Below, piece by piece: positions 9,065-18,084 of a stretch of DNA of 64,000 bases. Each line of letters begins with the position of its first letter. Positions within the stretch are counted from its first letter, which is position 1. The notes under the pieces are model-generated. The model was not told the DNA's origin. It did not search any database and saw nothing but the letters and a program-made list of their open reading frames with translations. The stretch lies in contig CAVURU010000002.1 of the NCBI GenBank assembly GCA_963744005.1, forward strand, positions 62,001 to 126,000, in the 5' to 3' direction. Source of the stretch: Palsa-504 sp963744005. GTDB taxonomy: Bacteria > Actinomycetota > Actinomycetes > Streptosporangiales > Streptosporangiaceae. A program made the translations under genes and the position numbers.

Positions 9065-10093
9065 ATGAGCGATTCCCAGCCTGGCCAGGTCCCAGGACCG
9101 GGCGGCGGCCCGGGCGCCAGCTGGCCGGCCTGCCCGGTCCGCGTCCGCGTCTACCGTGATGGGCGGCTGGCGGAGGAAGGACGGCCGCTGGCGCAGGCAC
9201 TGCATCTGCTCACGGCCGACGAGGGGGTGATCATCTGGGCCGATCTGCTCCAGCCCGGCCGATCCGACCTGGACCGGCTGGCTCAGCGGCTCGATCTGCA
9301 TCCGCTCGCGGTCGAGGACGCCGTCACGCCCCGGGAGCGGACCAAGCTCGACCGGTACCGGTCGCACTTGTTCGCCAACATGTACGCCGTCACCTTCGAC
9401 GCGGCCGGCCCGCGAGTCGACGTCGCAGAGCTCAGCGCCTTCATCCTTCCCCGCGCCCTGATCACCGTCCGCAAGGATCCGGTGGACCTGGAGCCCTTCA
9501 TCGTCCGGTGGGACGCCGACGAGCCGGGCACCGACATGGGCCGCCTGGTGCACGGGATGATCGACGCGCTGGTCGACGGCCAGTTCGACGCGGCCATGCG
9601 CATCGGCGACATGATCCAGGACTTCGAGGACCACCTGTTCGATCGCGGCTACCGCGAGCAGAACAAGAGCCTGGGCTTTGACCTGCGGAAGTGCCTCCTC
9701 CAGATGCGCAGGTTCGCGGCCCCGATGCGCGAGGTCGCGGGACGGTTCCTGCGGGAGACCTCGCTCGTATCACCCGATCTCGCCCCGTACTTCGAAGACG
9801 TGCAAGACCACGCCGTGACCATCACCGAAGCGGGCGACGTCGGCATGGACATCGTGAGCAGCCTGCTCGACAGCCAGGCCAACGACCAGGGCAACGAACT
9901 CAACGACGTGGCGAAGAAGCTCGCCTCATGGGCCGCGGTCATCGCCGTCCCCACGGCCATCACCGGCTTCTACGGGCAGAACCTGCCCTTTCCCGGGATC
10001 GGGCACTATTCCGGGACCATCACCAGCATCGCCGCGATGATCATCCTCACCGCCGGTGTCTACCTCCTGCTCCGCAGACGGCACTGGCTCTAG
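9065..10093 (+). CDS. CorA-type divalent cation transporter with GQN signature
   Basis: A 342-aa protein with a long cytoplasmic N-terminal alpha/beta region, a coiled-coil helix and two C-terminal membrane segments (about 280-300 and 318-337), the CorA topology. The signature loop between them reads GFYGQN at 301-306 instead of YGMN, so selectivity may differ from classical Mg transporters. No Shine-Dalgarno is evident; TACGGT about 9 nt upstream of the ATG would fit a leaderless transcript. Probably pentameric in the inner membrane. Confidence 0.85.
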   Translation: MSDSQPGQVPGPGGGPGASWPACPVRVRVYRDGRLAEEGRPLAQALHLLTADEGVIIWADLLQPGRSDLDRLAQRLDLHPLAVEDAVTPRERTKLDRYRSHLFANMYAVTFDAAGPRVDVAELSAFILPRALITVRKDPVDLEPFIVRWDADEPGTDMGRLVHGMIDALVDGQFDAAMRIGDMIQDFEDHLFDRGYREQNKSLGFDLRKCLLQMRRFAAPMREVAGRFLRETSLVSPDLAPYFEDVQDHAVTITEAGDVGMDIVSSLLDSQANDQGNELNDVAKKLASWAAVIAVPTAITGFYGQNLPFPGIGHYSGTITSIAAMIILTAGVYLLLRRRHWL

Positions 10094-10453
10094 GGCCGGA
10101 CTCGGCAGGCGGCTGGAGGGACATGACAGCGGCCACCGCAAAATCGCAGATGGCCGTTGACGTCCTCGGCGGGCCTGGAAACGCTTCAGCCCGATTCGCA
10201 GGTCCGCGCCGGCGCGGGATTCCATCGCCCAGGTCGGTGACCGGCGGGGCCGACAGCCCCTGCTCCTGCCAGCGGCGCTGATGACCGACATGGCAGGGCC
10301 CGCGCCGCTTCCGACGAGGATATTGATCGACGGCAATGGAGATCGTGCCATCGTGCGACCGAGATGGTGCCGGTGATCTTATTGGTCCGCTCGCCGATGA
10401 CCGCCACGGTGCCGCCCTGGTGAGCAGGTCGTGGGTGTGGGGCTGGTTGGCGG
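10094..10453. other. Region without a supported gene
   Basis: Open frames here are short and lack actinobacterial codon bias and start signals. I see no RNA gene and no strong hairpin. Confidence 0.5.
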
Positions 10454-11140
10454 TTATGGCGTAGCGGCCGGTCCTGGCCCGGCTTCGGGTTGTGTCTGGC
10501 TGGGGGCGAGTATGGCTGTGATCAGGGTTTGTTTCATCCAGTCGTGGAATTCGTCGAGCTGGTAGCCGAGGCGGCCGACGAGGAGGTCGTAGCTCTCGGG
10601 GCTGGCGATCGTCCAGGCGGTGTCGGCGGCGGTCTTCATGGTGAGGCCCTCGGCCAGGGTGCTGGCGGGGATGCCGGCGAGTATCCGGGAGATGCGCCGG
10701 TGGCGGAGCAGCTGGAGTTCATCCCAGTCGGCGGCGATCTCGGGGTCGACGGCTGCTGCGTCCCGGTACAGGCTCCATCCGGTTGCGGCGCGCCCGGCGA
10801 TCTCGGTGACCAGGGCCGCTAGCCCGGCGAGCCGCTCGCGGGGGGGCAAGCCCGCGAACCGCCGGTCGGCCTCCTCCACCGGGCCAGTGCCCCCGGAAAG
10901 CGCGTTTGCCATGTAGCCGCGGAGCAGGGCCCGCTTGCTGCCCCACGCCAGGTACAGCGTCTGGACGGAGACCCCGGCTGCCGCCGCGAGGCGGGTGACG
11001 GTCGTTCCGGCGTAGCCGTGAACGGGGAATTCTTCCGCGGCGGCTTGCAGGAGACGGTTCCGGGTGTCTTCGCGCAGCGCCTGGCCGGCTGTCTTCTGGC
11101 GGCTCGGCCAGCTGGGCCCAGTTTGCTGAGGATTGCTCAT
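10454..11140 (-). CDS. TetR-family transcriptional regulator
   Basis: 228 aa. The N-terminal HTH spans about residues 25-70 (TTVTRLAAAAGVSVQTLYLAWGSKRALL), followed by a helical ligand domain. It is divergent from an MFS exporter with only 78 bp between starts, and a near-perfect inverted repeat lies in that gap, the standard repressor-exporter arrangement. As the exporter is broken, the regulator may now be an orphan. Confidence 0.9.
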   Translation of the reverse strand: MSNPQQTGPSWPSRQKTAGQALREDTRNRLLQAAAEEFPVHGYAGTTVTRLAAAAGVSVQTLYLAWGSKRALLRGYMANALSGGTGPVEEADRRFAGLPPRERLAGLAALVTEIAGRAATGWSLYRDAAAVDPEIAADWDELQLLRHRRISRILAGIPASTLAEGLTMKTAADTAWTIASPESYDLLVGRLGYQLDEFHDWMKQTLITAILAPSQTQPEAGPGPAATP

Positions 11141-11156
11141 GGACGGCAGCCTACCA

Positions 11157-11204
11157 ATGGTTTAGAGTGCTGATCAAGTCCGTTAGAACGCCACTCAAAA
11201 CCAT
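11157..11204. promoter_or_regulatory. Probable TetR operator
   Basis: Two 13-bp arms, ATGGTTTAGAGTG at 11157-11169 and CACTCAAAACCAT at 11192-11204, are inverted with a single mismatch and sit between the divergent TetR and MFS starts. The 22-bp spacer is longer than usual, so two dimers or a looped complex may bind. Confidence 0.6.
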
Positions 11205-11218
11205 GGAAGGACAAGGTC

Positions 11219-12348
11219 ATGAACACCTGGCTCCCAACAAGTAGCCAGTCCTCCGCGCCGGGGCGGGCCGTCCGCCACGGGGCGGTCACCGCCGTGGTGT
11301 GTATCGCCCTGGCCGCCGTGGTGGCGGCGATGTCGTCGCTGAACGTCGAGATCCCCTCCATTGCCGGTCCACCCACGCCTCGCAGACGCAGCTGACGTGG
11401 ATCATCGACGCCTATTCACTGGTGTTCGCCGCGTTCTTGCTGCCTGGGGGGCGCTGGGCGACCGCGACTGGTTCGGCCGCCGCCGCTTCCTGCTGGCCGG
11501 GCTGGTCATCTTCGCCGCCGGGTCCGCGGCCGCGATGGTCGTGTCCGGGGCCAGCGAGCTGATCGCGCTGCGCGCCGTGATCGGGCTCGGCGCCGCCCTG
11601 GTCATGCCGGCCACGCTGTCGACCATCACCGGGACCTTCCCGCCGGCCAAGGCGGCCAGCATCTGGGCCGCCGTCGCCGGCGGGGGGCGCCCTCTTCGGC
11701 GTGCTGGGCGCCGGCGTCCTGCTGGAGTTCTTCTCCTGGCCCTCGGTCTTCGGCCTCAACATCGCCCTGGCCGCCATCGCCTTCATCGGCACCCTGCTGG
11801 TCGTCCCTGAATCAGCCGACCCCCGCGATCCCCGGCTGGATCGCGGCGGTGCGCTGTCCGTCGCGGCCCTGGTTGCGCTGGTGTACTCGGTCATCCAGGC
11901 CCCCACCGCCGGATCGGGCTCCGCCCAGACGCTGACCGGCCTCGGCATCGGCCTGGCTATCCTGGCCGCCTTCATCGTCTATGAACTCAGGGAACAGATC
12001 ATCCGCGGGGACTCCGCGCTGATCGCCGCGGTGTCCATAGTGCCCATGGCCGTCACCCTACCGCCCGCCGCCCGCCTGGCCCCGGCACTGGCCGCGAGGT
12101 TCGGGGCACGCCGGATTTGCGCCGGCGGCCTGCTGCTCAGCGCCGCCGCGCTGGCAGCCATCGCCCAGGTCGGCCACACCACGCCTTACTGGCAGCTCGC
12201 CAGCGGGCTCCTGGTGCTCGGTGTCGGGATGGGCGCCGCGATGACCCCCGCGACCAGCAACATCACCGAGGCCCTGCCCCCGGCCAGGCAGGGTGTCGCT
12301 TCCGCCATCAATGACCTGTCCGAGCTCGGCCGCTGGCTGGACGTCTAG
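11219..12348 (+). pseudogene. MFS drug exporter (DHA2 type), broken
   Basis: Starts at ATG 11219 after AAGGAC. The first segment (TAVVCIALAAVVAAMSSLNV) runs into a stop near 11395. The text then continues in other frames (QTQLTWIIDAYSLVFAAFLLP, GLVIFAAGSAAAMVVSG, LEFFSWPSVFGLNIALAAIA), giving at least three frame changes. Relative to 14-TM DHA2 exporters about 100 residues are missing around position 12000, where YELREQIIRG runs straight into a late transmembrane block, and the end is cut after ASAINDLSELG. The internal loss and truncation argue for real decay rather than sequencing error. Confidence 0.75.
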
Positions 12349-12387
12349 AGGCATTGCTGTACTTCTGTGCTGTACGAGCGTCAAAAA

Positions 12388-12415
12388 CGGCCACCTGCTA
12401 GATGGCAGATGGCCG
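12388..12415 (-). terminator. Terminator of the original tRNA-Val(CAC) locus
   Basis: An 11-bp stem with one mismatch and a 6-nt loop is followed on the minus strand by TTTTTGACG. It stands 8 bp beyond the orphan tRNA 3' end at 12424, in the place expected for the native tRNA terminator before the island inserted. Confidence 0.6.
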
Positions 12416-12423
12416 CTGACCTG

Positions 12424-12467
12424 GGTGGGCGATACTGGGATCGAACCAGTGACCTCCTCGGTGTGAA
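12424..12467 (-). repeat. Distal att copy: orphan 3' part of tRNA-Val(CAC)
   Basis: 44 bp identical to 18653-18696. It covers the anticodon loop, T arm and acceptor 3' half of tRNA-Val(CAC) in minus orientation but lacks the 5' half, so it is not a functional tRNA. It is the left boundary repeat of the island. Confidence 0.85.
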
Positions 12468-12664
12468 TAGAGTTCGGCAACCTCCCTGGCCGGGCCTTTC
12501 TGTGAAGGGCCAGGCCAGACGCTGCTCTTGGACTCGGTTGAGAGGGGTTCGGGGTCGTTCACGCGAGGTGCGATCTCCCAAGTTCCTCCCAATTTGCTCC
12601 CGAGACAGCAACCCGGTAAGTAGCAGTGTGATTAGCCTGGCGGCCGGGCACCAGGCAAGGCGAG

Positions 12665-13651
12665 TCAATCTGTTTTCTCGAAGAGGCGGCGGGGGTTGGC
12701 GGTCAGCATGGCGCTGATCTGCTCCTCGGTCACTCCGTGCGCGCGGGCGTACGGCAGTACCTCATCGTGGATATGCAGGTAATTCCAGTGGGGAAGGAGC
12801 GGCAGGATCTCAGGGCCGAGCGCGTCGAGGTAGCAGGAATGGTCATGCGACAGCACCATGCTGCCCGCGTAGCCGCGGCGGCACATCTCCACCAGCGTGT
12901 CCGCTCGCGCCTCGAAGGTGATGCCCAGATTAAAGCCGAACCGGTCCATCCCCAAGACGAAACCCGCATCGGCCAGCTCGGCGAGATGGTCGCAGTCGGT
13001 GGTGTCACCGCTGTGGCCGAGCACCACCCGGCGAGGGTCAACCCCCTCCTCGTCACACAGCACCCGCTTGACTTCCAGCCCGCTCCGCGACCCGGGGTGG
13101 GTGTGCACGGTGACCGGCACCCCGGTCCGGTGATGGGCCGCGGCCACCGCCCGCATGACCCGCTCCACGCCCCGGGTCATGCCCGGCCGGTCGATGGCGC
13201 ACTTGAGCATGCCCGCCCGCACGCCGGTCCCGGCGATTCCCTCGGTGATGTCGCCCACGAACATGTCCACCATCGGGTCGGGCACCTCCGTACCGAGCAC
13301 CGCGTTCAGCGCGGGGCCTCGGAGGGCGAAGAACAACGGGACGCTGTCAAAGGTGTACAGGCCGGTGGCGGCGATGATGTTGAGGTCGGCCACCTGGTCC
13401 GCGATGCGCTGGACGCGGGGCAGGTAACGGCCGAGCCCGACGACGGTCAGGTCGACGATGGTGCGCACGCCCTGCGCGGCCAGAGCCCGCAGCTGGGCCA
13501 CCGCGTCGGCGACCCTCTCCTCCTCGCTGCCCCACTCGGCCGGGTAGTTCTCCTGGACTTCCATAGTGAAGTTGAAGATGTGCTCGTGCATGTAGGTTGG
13601 CCCGAGGTCGACGGCCTCCACCGGGCCCCGCACAGTAGGAACCTGGCTCAT
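12665..13651 (-). CDS. Phosphotriesterase-like lactonase family protein
   Basis: 328 aa from the preferred ATG at 13651 (another in-frame ATG lies at 13669). Amidohydrolase-fold metal ligands are all visible: HxH at residues 22-24 (MHEHIF), the carboxylated Lys in MLKCAIDRPG, His in VTVHTHPGS, His in VLGHSGDTTD, and Asp in VLSHDHSCY. The family hydrolyses lactones, including acyl-homoserine lactones, with side activity on organophosphates. The protein appears cytoplasmic. It is island cargo with no operon partner; quorum quenching or lactone detoxification is a reasonable guess. Confidence 0.88.
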   Translation of the reverse strand: MSQVPTVRGPVEAVDLGPTYMHEHIFNFTMEVQENYPAEWGSEEERVADAVAQLRALAAQGVRTIVDLTVVGLGRYLPRVQRIADQVADLNIIAATGLYTFDSVPLFFALRGPALNAVLGTEVPDPMVDMFVGDITEGIAGTGVRAGMLKCAIDRPGMTRGVERVMRAVAAAHHRTGVPVTVHTHPGSRSGLEVKRVLCDEEGVDPRRVVLGHSGDTTDCDHLAELADAGFVLGMDRFGFNLGITFEARADTLVEMCRRGYAGSMVLSHDHSCYLDALGPEILPLLPHWNYLHIHDEVLPYARAHGVTEEQISAMLTANPRRLFEKTD

Positions 13652-14294
13652 CCGGCACGCAACTCTCATGAGTAAATTTCCCGAACGGGTAACCAATACT
13701 ACGACTCCACCAGCAAATCGGACTGCGTTCTGTGACCAGCATTCCGCTGGCACAACCTAGGGCCGGAAGCCTCTTTTCATCAGTGCAAAGCGGGACGTCC
13801 GCGCAGTCGGATCTGCAGGGCGATTAGACGCCATGGGATCGTCTCGCCCCGTCGCAACTCCCCCAGCCGCGGCGTGGCCGCCACGACAACGCCGAACCAG
13901 CGGCCACGGATATCCCAGCCGTCAACGCAGACATCGACTCCGGTGAGCTCGTTCCGGCACAAGCACGTGACGTCAACGATCTCCCGGGCGTGTTTCTCGA
14001 CGGACTGCGCAACCTGATCGCGGCGGGCAGTGGACGGACGTTCTCGTCGCAGGGCATGCGGGCGCAGATGGTCGACCGGACGATGTGCTGGCCCGCTTGA
14101 TGCCTGACACGGCGTGCTAGGTGATCCTTTACAGTAGCCGTGTTCGGCCTTCTTGATCGACGACGTTCTCGTGGGCGTCGGAGAGGATCAGAGGGGCGGC
14201 AGCCCGACCGGGGCCTCGCGCGTCCCGCAGGCCGATCGTCAGCTGGGACGGCGGCGGTCCGGGGCCCGAGCCGAGCTGGTCGACCGCCCGCCCG
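13652..14294. other. Gene-poor stretch with possible remnants
   Basis: No convincing gene. A minus-strand ORF of 60 aa at 13780-13962 (contains GRWFGVVVAATPRLGELRRG) and an overlapping plus-strand frame ending near 14100 (contains NDLPGVFLDGLRNLIAAG) both look protein-like. Only one can be real, and both could be debris from island decay. Confidence 0.4.
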
Positions 14295-14364
14295 TCGACT
14301 GCACCCGGTCGCGCAGCTCCAGCTTGGCCAGCACCTCGGCCACGTGGGTCTTCAGGTACCACAT
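14295..14364 (-). pseudogene. Fragment of a second NarL-type HTH domain
   Basis: The minus strand reads YLKTHVAEVLAKLELRDRVQ, the last helix of a LuxR/NarL DNA-binding domain, then loses similarity. It lies immediately downstream of an intact response regulator whose own tail reads TVKAHVSHILVKLDAANRVQ, so it is not a frameshifted end of that gene but the relic of a different regulator. Confidence 0.65.
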
Positions 14365-14377
14365 GGTCCTCGACGCC

Positions 14378-15052
14378 TTAGATGAGACCGGCTTCATGGA
14401 CGCAGATGGCGACCTGGACCCGGTTGGCGGCGTCCAGCTTGACCAGGATGTGTGAGACGTGGGCCTTGACGGTGGCGACGCTCATGAAGAGCTCACGGGC
14501 GATGTCGGCGTTGGACTTGCCGTGCCCCACGGCGACGGCAACGTCGTGTTCACGTTCGGTCAGGCTCGCCAGTCTCGCCGCCGCCGAGCACGCGCGTGCG
14601 GAGTCCGAGCCGACGGACGTGGTCTCGACCACTCTGCGGATGAGCTGCGTCGTGACGCTGGGCGACAGCATCGGCTCGCCGGCGGCGACCTTCTGAATCG
14701 CCTCGACGATCATCGGAGGAGACGTGTCCTTGAGGAGGAAGCCGGTCGCACCGTTCGCAAGGGCCCGGACCACGTACTCGTCGGCGTCGAAGGTGGTGAG
14801 AACGATGACCGCGGGCGCGTCGGGCTGTTCGGAGAGCCGTTGGGTGGCCGCCAGGCCGTCCAACCTGGGCATCCGGATGTCCATCAGCACGACGTCCGGG
14901 CGGGTTCGCGCGATCACCTCGAGAGCTTGGACGCCGTCGCTCGCCTCGCCCACGATCTCCAGCTGCGGCGCCCCTCGCAGCATCAGGCTCAGCCCCGCCC
15001 GTACCAGCGGGTCGTCGTCGACGAGTACGACCCGGATGGGCTCGCCGCTCAT
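14378..15052 (-). CDS. NarL/FixJ-family response regulator
   Basis: 224 aa. The receiver domain has acidic residues VDDD near the N-terminus and the phospho-acceptor Asp in VVLMDIRMPRLDG; the conserved Thr (VLTTFDADEY) and Lys (FLLKDTSP) follow. A LuxR-type HTH occupies the last 65 residues (LTEREHDVAVAVGHGKSNAD). The start at 15052 overlaps the kinase stop as ATGA, so translation is coupled. It probably activates the divergent ABC transporter at 16352 in response to an envelope or antibiotic signal. Confidence 0.92.
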   Translation of the reverse strand: MSGEPIRVVLVDDDPLVRAGLSLMLRGAPQLEIVGEASDGVQALEVIARTRPDVVLMDIRMPRLDGLAATQRLSEQPDAPAVIVLTTFDADEYVVRALANGATGFLLKDTSPPMIVEAIQKVAAGEPMLSPSVTTQLIRRVVETTSVGSDSARACSAAARLASLTEREHDVAVAVGHGKSNADIARELFMSVATVKAHVSHILVKLDAANRVQVAICVHEAGLI

Positions 15053-16221
15053 CGTTCCCACGGCAGCCAGGCCCGCAGGACGAAATCGCCGTCGCGGGTC
15101 AGGCCGTGCTCGAAGCGGCCATGACTGGCGGCGGCCCTTTCGGCGAGCCCGACGAGGCCGAAGCCGGCGCCGTCCTTGCCGTTGAGCTCCCCACCGACCC
15201 GTACCGGATTCCGCACCGACAGGTCCAGTCCGTTCCCGGGGTGGCCCGTCAGCTCGACGGTGACCATGGCGTGGGGCGCGTGCTTGCGGGCGTTCGTCAG
15301 GCCCTCCTGGATGATGCGGAAGGCACTGCGGCCGATCGACTCCGGGAGGGCGTCGAGGTCCTCCACGTCCGAACGCAGCGTGACGTGCGCGCCCGCCGCG
15401 CGTTCGTCGTCGAGCAACGAGTCCAAGTCACTGAGCGTCGGTTGTGGCCGGTGGGCGGTGACGTCGATGCCGCGCTCGGTGTCCCGGAGCAGACCGAGGA
15501 TCTCCCGGAGGTCGGCGAGGGCGCGTTGAGAATTCGCCTGGATGATCGCGGCGGTCTCTCGCGTCTCGGCGGCGCTGAGGTCGGTCCGGTAGGCGAGCGC
15601 CCCGGCATGGACGGCGACCAGCGACATCCGGTGTGCCAGCACGTCGTGCATCTCGCGGGCGATGCGTGTCCGCTCGCCCGCCCGAGCAGTGGACACCTGC
15701 AGCGCCTGTTCGCGTTCGGCCCGTTCTGCTCGATCGTGCAGGGAGGCGATCAGGTCCCGGCGCGCGCCGAGGTACATGCCGATGGCGACGACGACGCCGG
15801 CCGCCAAGACGCAGAAGAGCAGGTTCACGTACCACGACATGGTCCGGTTCGGCTGGACGGCCAACGAGGCCTGCCCTGTCAGGACGGACAGCGCGGCCGT
15901 GGGCAGGATCTCGCGCCATCGCCGGCGGGCGGACAGCGACACCTGGCAGACGATCCACGGGCCGATCGCGCTCACTGACACGGCGGTGGCCGCGACGGTC
16001 AGGACGGTGACGGCGAGCGGCCAGCGGCGGCGGCACTGCATCGCGGCCAGGGACGCGACGCCGAGCGCCAGATCGCCCCAGAACAGCGTCCGGGCCGACT
16101 GCCACTGCTCCTGCGCGACCGACAGCCAGAGCAAGCCCCCGATCACGACCGCGAACACAGTGCTCAGCCAGGACGTCTGCGCAGGGGTCAACCGCCGGCC
16201 GGTGCGTTCGGCGGTGCTCAC
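15049..16221 (-). CDS. NarL-type sensor histidine kinase
   Basis: 390 aa from GTG 16221. Four or five hydrophobic segments fill the first 150 residues, followed by a HisKA_3 dimerisation helix with phospho-acceptor His in RIAREMHDVLAHRMSLVAVH and a C-terminal HATPase domain (LTNARKHAP, GFGLVGLAERAAASHG). There is no large extracellular domain, as in intramembrane-sensing kinases paired with ABC transporters. It is co-transcribed with the response regulator and divergent from the transporter. Confidence 0.9.
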   Translation of the reverse strand: MSTAERTGRRLTPAQTSWLSTVFAVVIGGLLWLSVAQEQWQSARTLFWGDLALGVASLAAMQCRRRWPLAVTVLTVAATAVSVSAIGPWIVCQVSLSARRRWREILPTAALSVLTGQASLAVQPNRTMSWYVNLLFCVLAAGVVVAIGMYLGARRDLIASLHDRAERAEREQALQVSTARAGERTRIAREMHDVLAHRMSLVAVHAGALAYRTDLSAAETRETAAIIQANSQRALADLREILGLLRDTERGIDVTAHRPQPTLSDLDSLLDDERAAGAHVTLRSDVEDLDALPESIGRSAFRIIQEGLTNARKHAPHAMVTVELTGHPGNGLDLSVRNPVRVGGELNGKDGAGFGLVGLAERAAASHGRFEHGLTRDGDFVLRAWLPWER

Positions 16222-16351
16222 CGTTCGAGCGTAGAACGGGACGGTGCAGGCACACCACCGACCAAAGTCGATGCCAGGAATCGACCTCGGTCGAGCCGGG
16301 ACCGACCGGTGACCGATGCGCGACGGCCGGGCTGCCCCGCAGGCTCGACAC

Positions 16352-17251
16352 ATGATCCTCGTAGACCAGCTCACCAAGCGGTACGGCCGCTACACGGCCG
16401 TCGACTCCATCTCCTTCTCCGTACGCCCGGGGACAGTCACCGGCTTCCTCGGCCCGAACAGCGCCGGCAAGTCGACCACCATGCGCATGCTGGTCGGTCT
16501 GACCGTCCCGACGTCCGGCACCGCGACCATCAACGGAGAACAGTTCGCCGACCTCCCCAACCCCGGCCTCGAGGTGGGCGTCCTCCTGGACGCCTCTGCC
16601 CAGCACGCAGGCCGCACCGGACGCGAGATCCTCACGATCGCCGCTGACACCATGGGTCTGCCCCGCCGCCGCGTCGACGAGATGCTCGAGCTCGTCAGCC
16701 TGACACCTTCGGAGGCCAAGCGCCGGGTGCGCAACTACTCCCTCGGCATGCGTCAGCGACTGGGCATCGGCACCGCACTGCTCGGGGACCCCCGGGTACT
16801 GATCCTCGACGAACCAGCCAACGGGCTCGACCCTGCCGGGATCCGGTGGATGCGCGACCTGCTGACGGGCTTTGCCAGCCAGGGCGGCACCGTCCTGTTG
16901 TCCTCGCACCTGCTCCACGAGATCGAGGTCATCGCCGACGACCTGGTCGTGATCGGGAACGGCAAGATCGTCGCGTCCGGCAGCAAGGAAGAGCTGCTGG
17001 CCGCAGCGGGGACGCTCGTCCGGTCGACGTCACCGCGCGACCTCGCGCACGCCCTCGAACGGGCCGGGATCCCCAGCACGCTCGCAGGGGACGGCTCGGT
17101 ACGCACGGACGCCGACCCTGCTCGGGTCGCGGCGGTGGCCCTGACAGCTGGCATCGCCCTCACCGAGCTCCGGTCCGCCGAGGGCACCGGGCTCGAAGAC
17201 ATGTTCCTGTCCCTCACTGCCGACACCCAACGCGAAGGAGTTGCGGCATGA
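16352..17251 (+). CDS. ABC transporter ATP-binding protein
   Basis: 299 aa. Walker A GPNSAGKSTT (Ser replaces the usual Gly), signature NYSLGMRQRLGIG, Walker B VLILDEPANGLDP and the H-loop SSHLLHEIE are all present. The C-terminal 75 residues resemble the tail of drug or bacitracin-type exporter ATPases. ATG 16352 follows a 130-bp divergent promoter region shared with the kinase. It overlaps the permease start by 4 bp. Confidence 0.93.
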   Translation: MILVDQLTKRYGRYTAVDSISFSVRPGTVTGFLGPNSAGKSTTMRMLVGLTVPTSGTATINGEQFADLPNPGLEVGVLLDASAQHAGRTGREILTIAADTMGLPRRRVDEMLELVSLTPSEAKRRVRNYSLGMRQRLGIGTALLGDPRVLILDEPANGLDPAGIRWMRDLLTGFASQGGTVLLSSHLLHEIEVIADDLVVIGNGKIVASGSKEELLAAAGTLVRSTSPRDLAHALERAGIPSTLAGDGSVRTDADPARVAAVALTAGIALTELRSAEGTGLEDMFLSLTADTQREGVAA

Positions 17252-18060
17252 CCGCCACGATCGTCCCTCCCGACACCATCGAGGCCGAGCCGGCCCGACG
17301 GACCGCCCAGCCCATCCCGACCACCCGACTCGTCAAGGTCGAGCTGCGCAAGATGTTCAACACCCGCTCGGGATTCTGGATGCTCATCAGCATCGGCGTC
17401 CTGTCGCCCATCTCGGCCGGGTCGCTCCTCGTCCTCGGCCTCAACAGCGACGTCACCTACCAGAACTTCGTGAGGGCGAGCGGGTTCCCGATGTCGGTGA
17501 TCTTGCCGATCATCGCGATCCTGGCCGTCACAGGTGAGTGGAGCCAGCGAAGTGGGCTCACGACCTTCACGCTGGTGCCGAGCCGCGGCCGCGTGATCGG
17601 CGCCAAGGCGATCGCGACCCTCCTGGTGGGCCTCGGCGCCGTCTCCGTCGCCTTCGCGGTCGGCGCCCTCGGCAACGTGGCCGGGTCCGCGCTCGCAGGC
17701 CTCGACACCGCGTGGGACATTTCGTGGTCCATGGCACTCCAGATGATGCTCTACAACCTGGTTGGCATGGCCTTCGGCTTCGCCCTCGGTGTCGTGCTGC
17801 GCAACTCCGCGGCCGCGATCGTGGGCTACTTCGTCGCTTCACTGGTCATGCCGGGCATCCTCGCGCTCCTGGCCCAGGTGCGCTCGTGGTTCGAGGACCT
17901 GCAGCCGTGGATCGACTGGCACTACACGCAGGTGGCGCTCCTCAATGGCGCCACGAACACTGTCAAGGAGTGGGCGATGCTCGGCTCGACCACGATGATC
18001 TGGATCGTCATTCTCCTCGTCATCGGACTGCTGTCCCTGCGCCGCTCCGAGGTCAAGTAG
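17248..18060 (+). CDS. ABC-2 type transporter permease
   Basis: 270 aa with about six hydrophobic segments after a cytoplasmic N-terminus (VELRKMFNTRSGFWMLISIG), typical of ABC-2 family export permeases. It pairs with the upstream ATPase through an ATGA overlap. With the divergent two-component system it forms a sensor-regulator-exporter module, probably for resistance to a membrane-active compound. Confidence 0.9.
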   Translation: MTATIVPPDTIEAEPARRTAQPIPTTRLVKVELRKMFNTRSGFWMLISIGVLSPISAGSLLVLGLNSDVTYQNFVRASGFPMSVILPIIAILAVTGEWSQRSGLTTFTLVPSRGRVIGAKAIATLLVGLGAVSVAFAVGALGNVAGSALAGLDTAWDISWSMALQMMLYNLVGMAFGFALGVVLRNSAAAIVGYFVASLVMPGILALLAQVRSWFEDLQPWIDWHYTQVALLNGATNTVKEWAMLGSTTMIWIVILLVIGLLSLRRSEVK

Positions 18061-18084
18061 TCGCGTTCAAGCCCCCAGACGGAA

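Noticed and set aside
12367..12717. ORF over the orphan tRNA fragment
   Set aside because: It is read through tRNA and terminator sequence and has no protein similarity.
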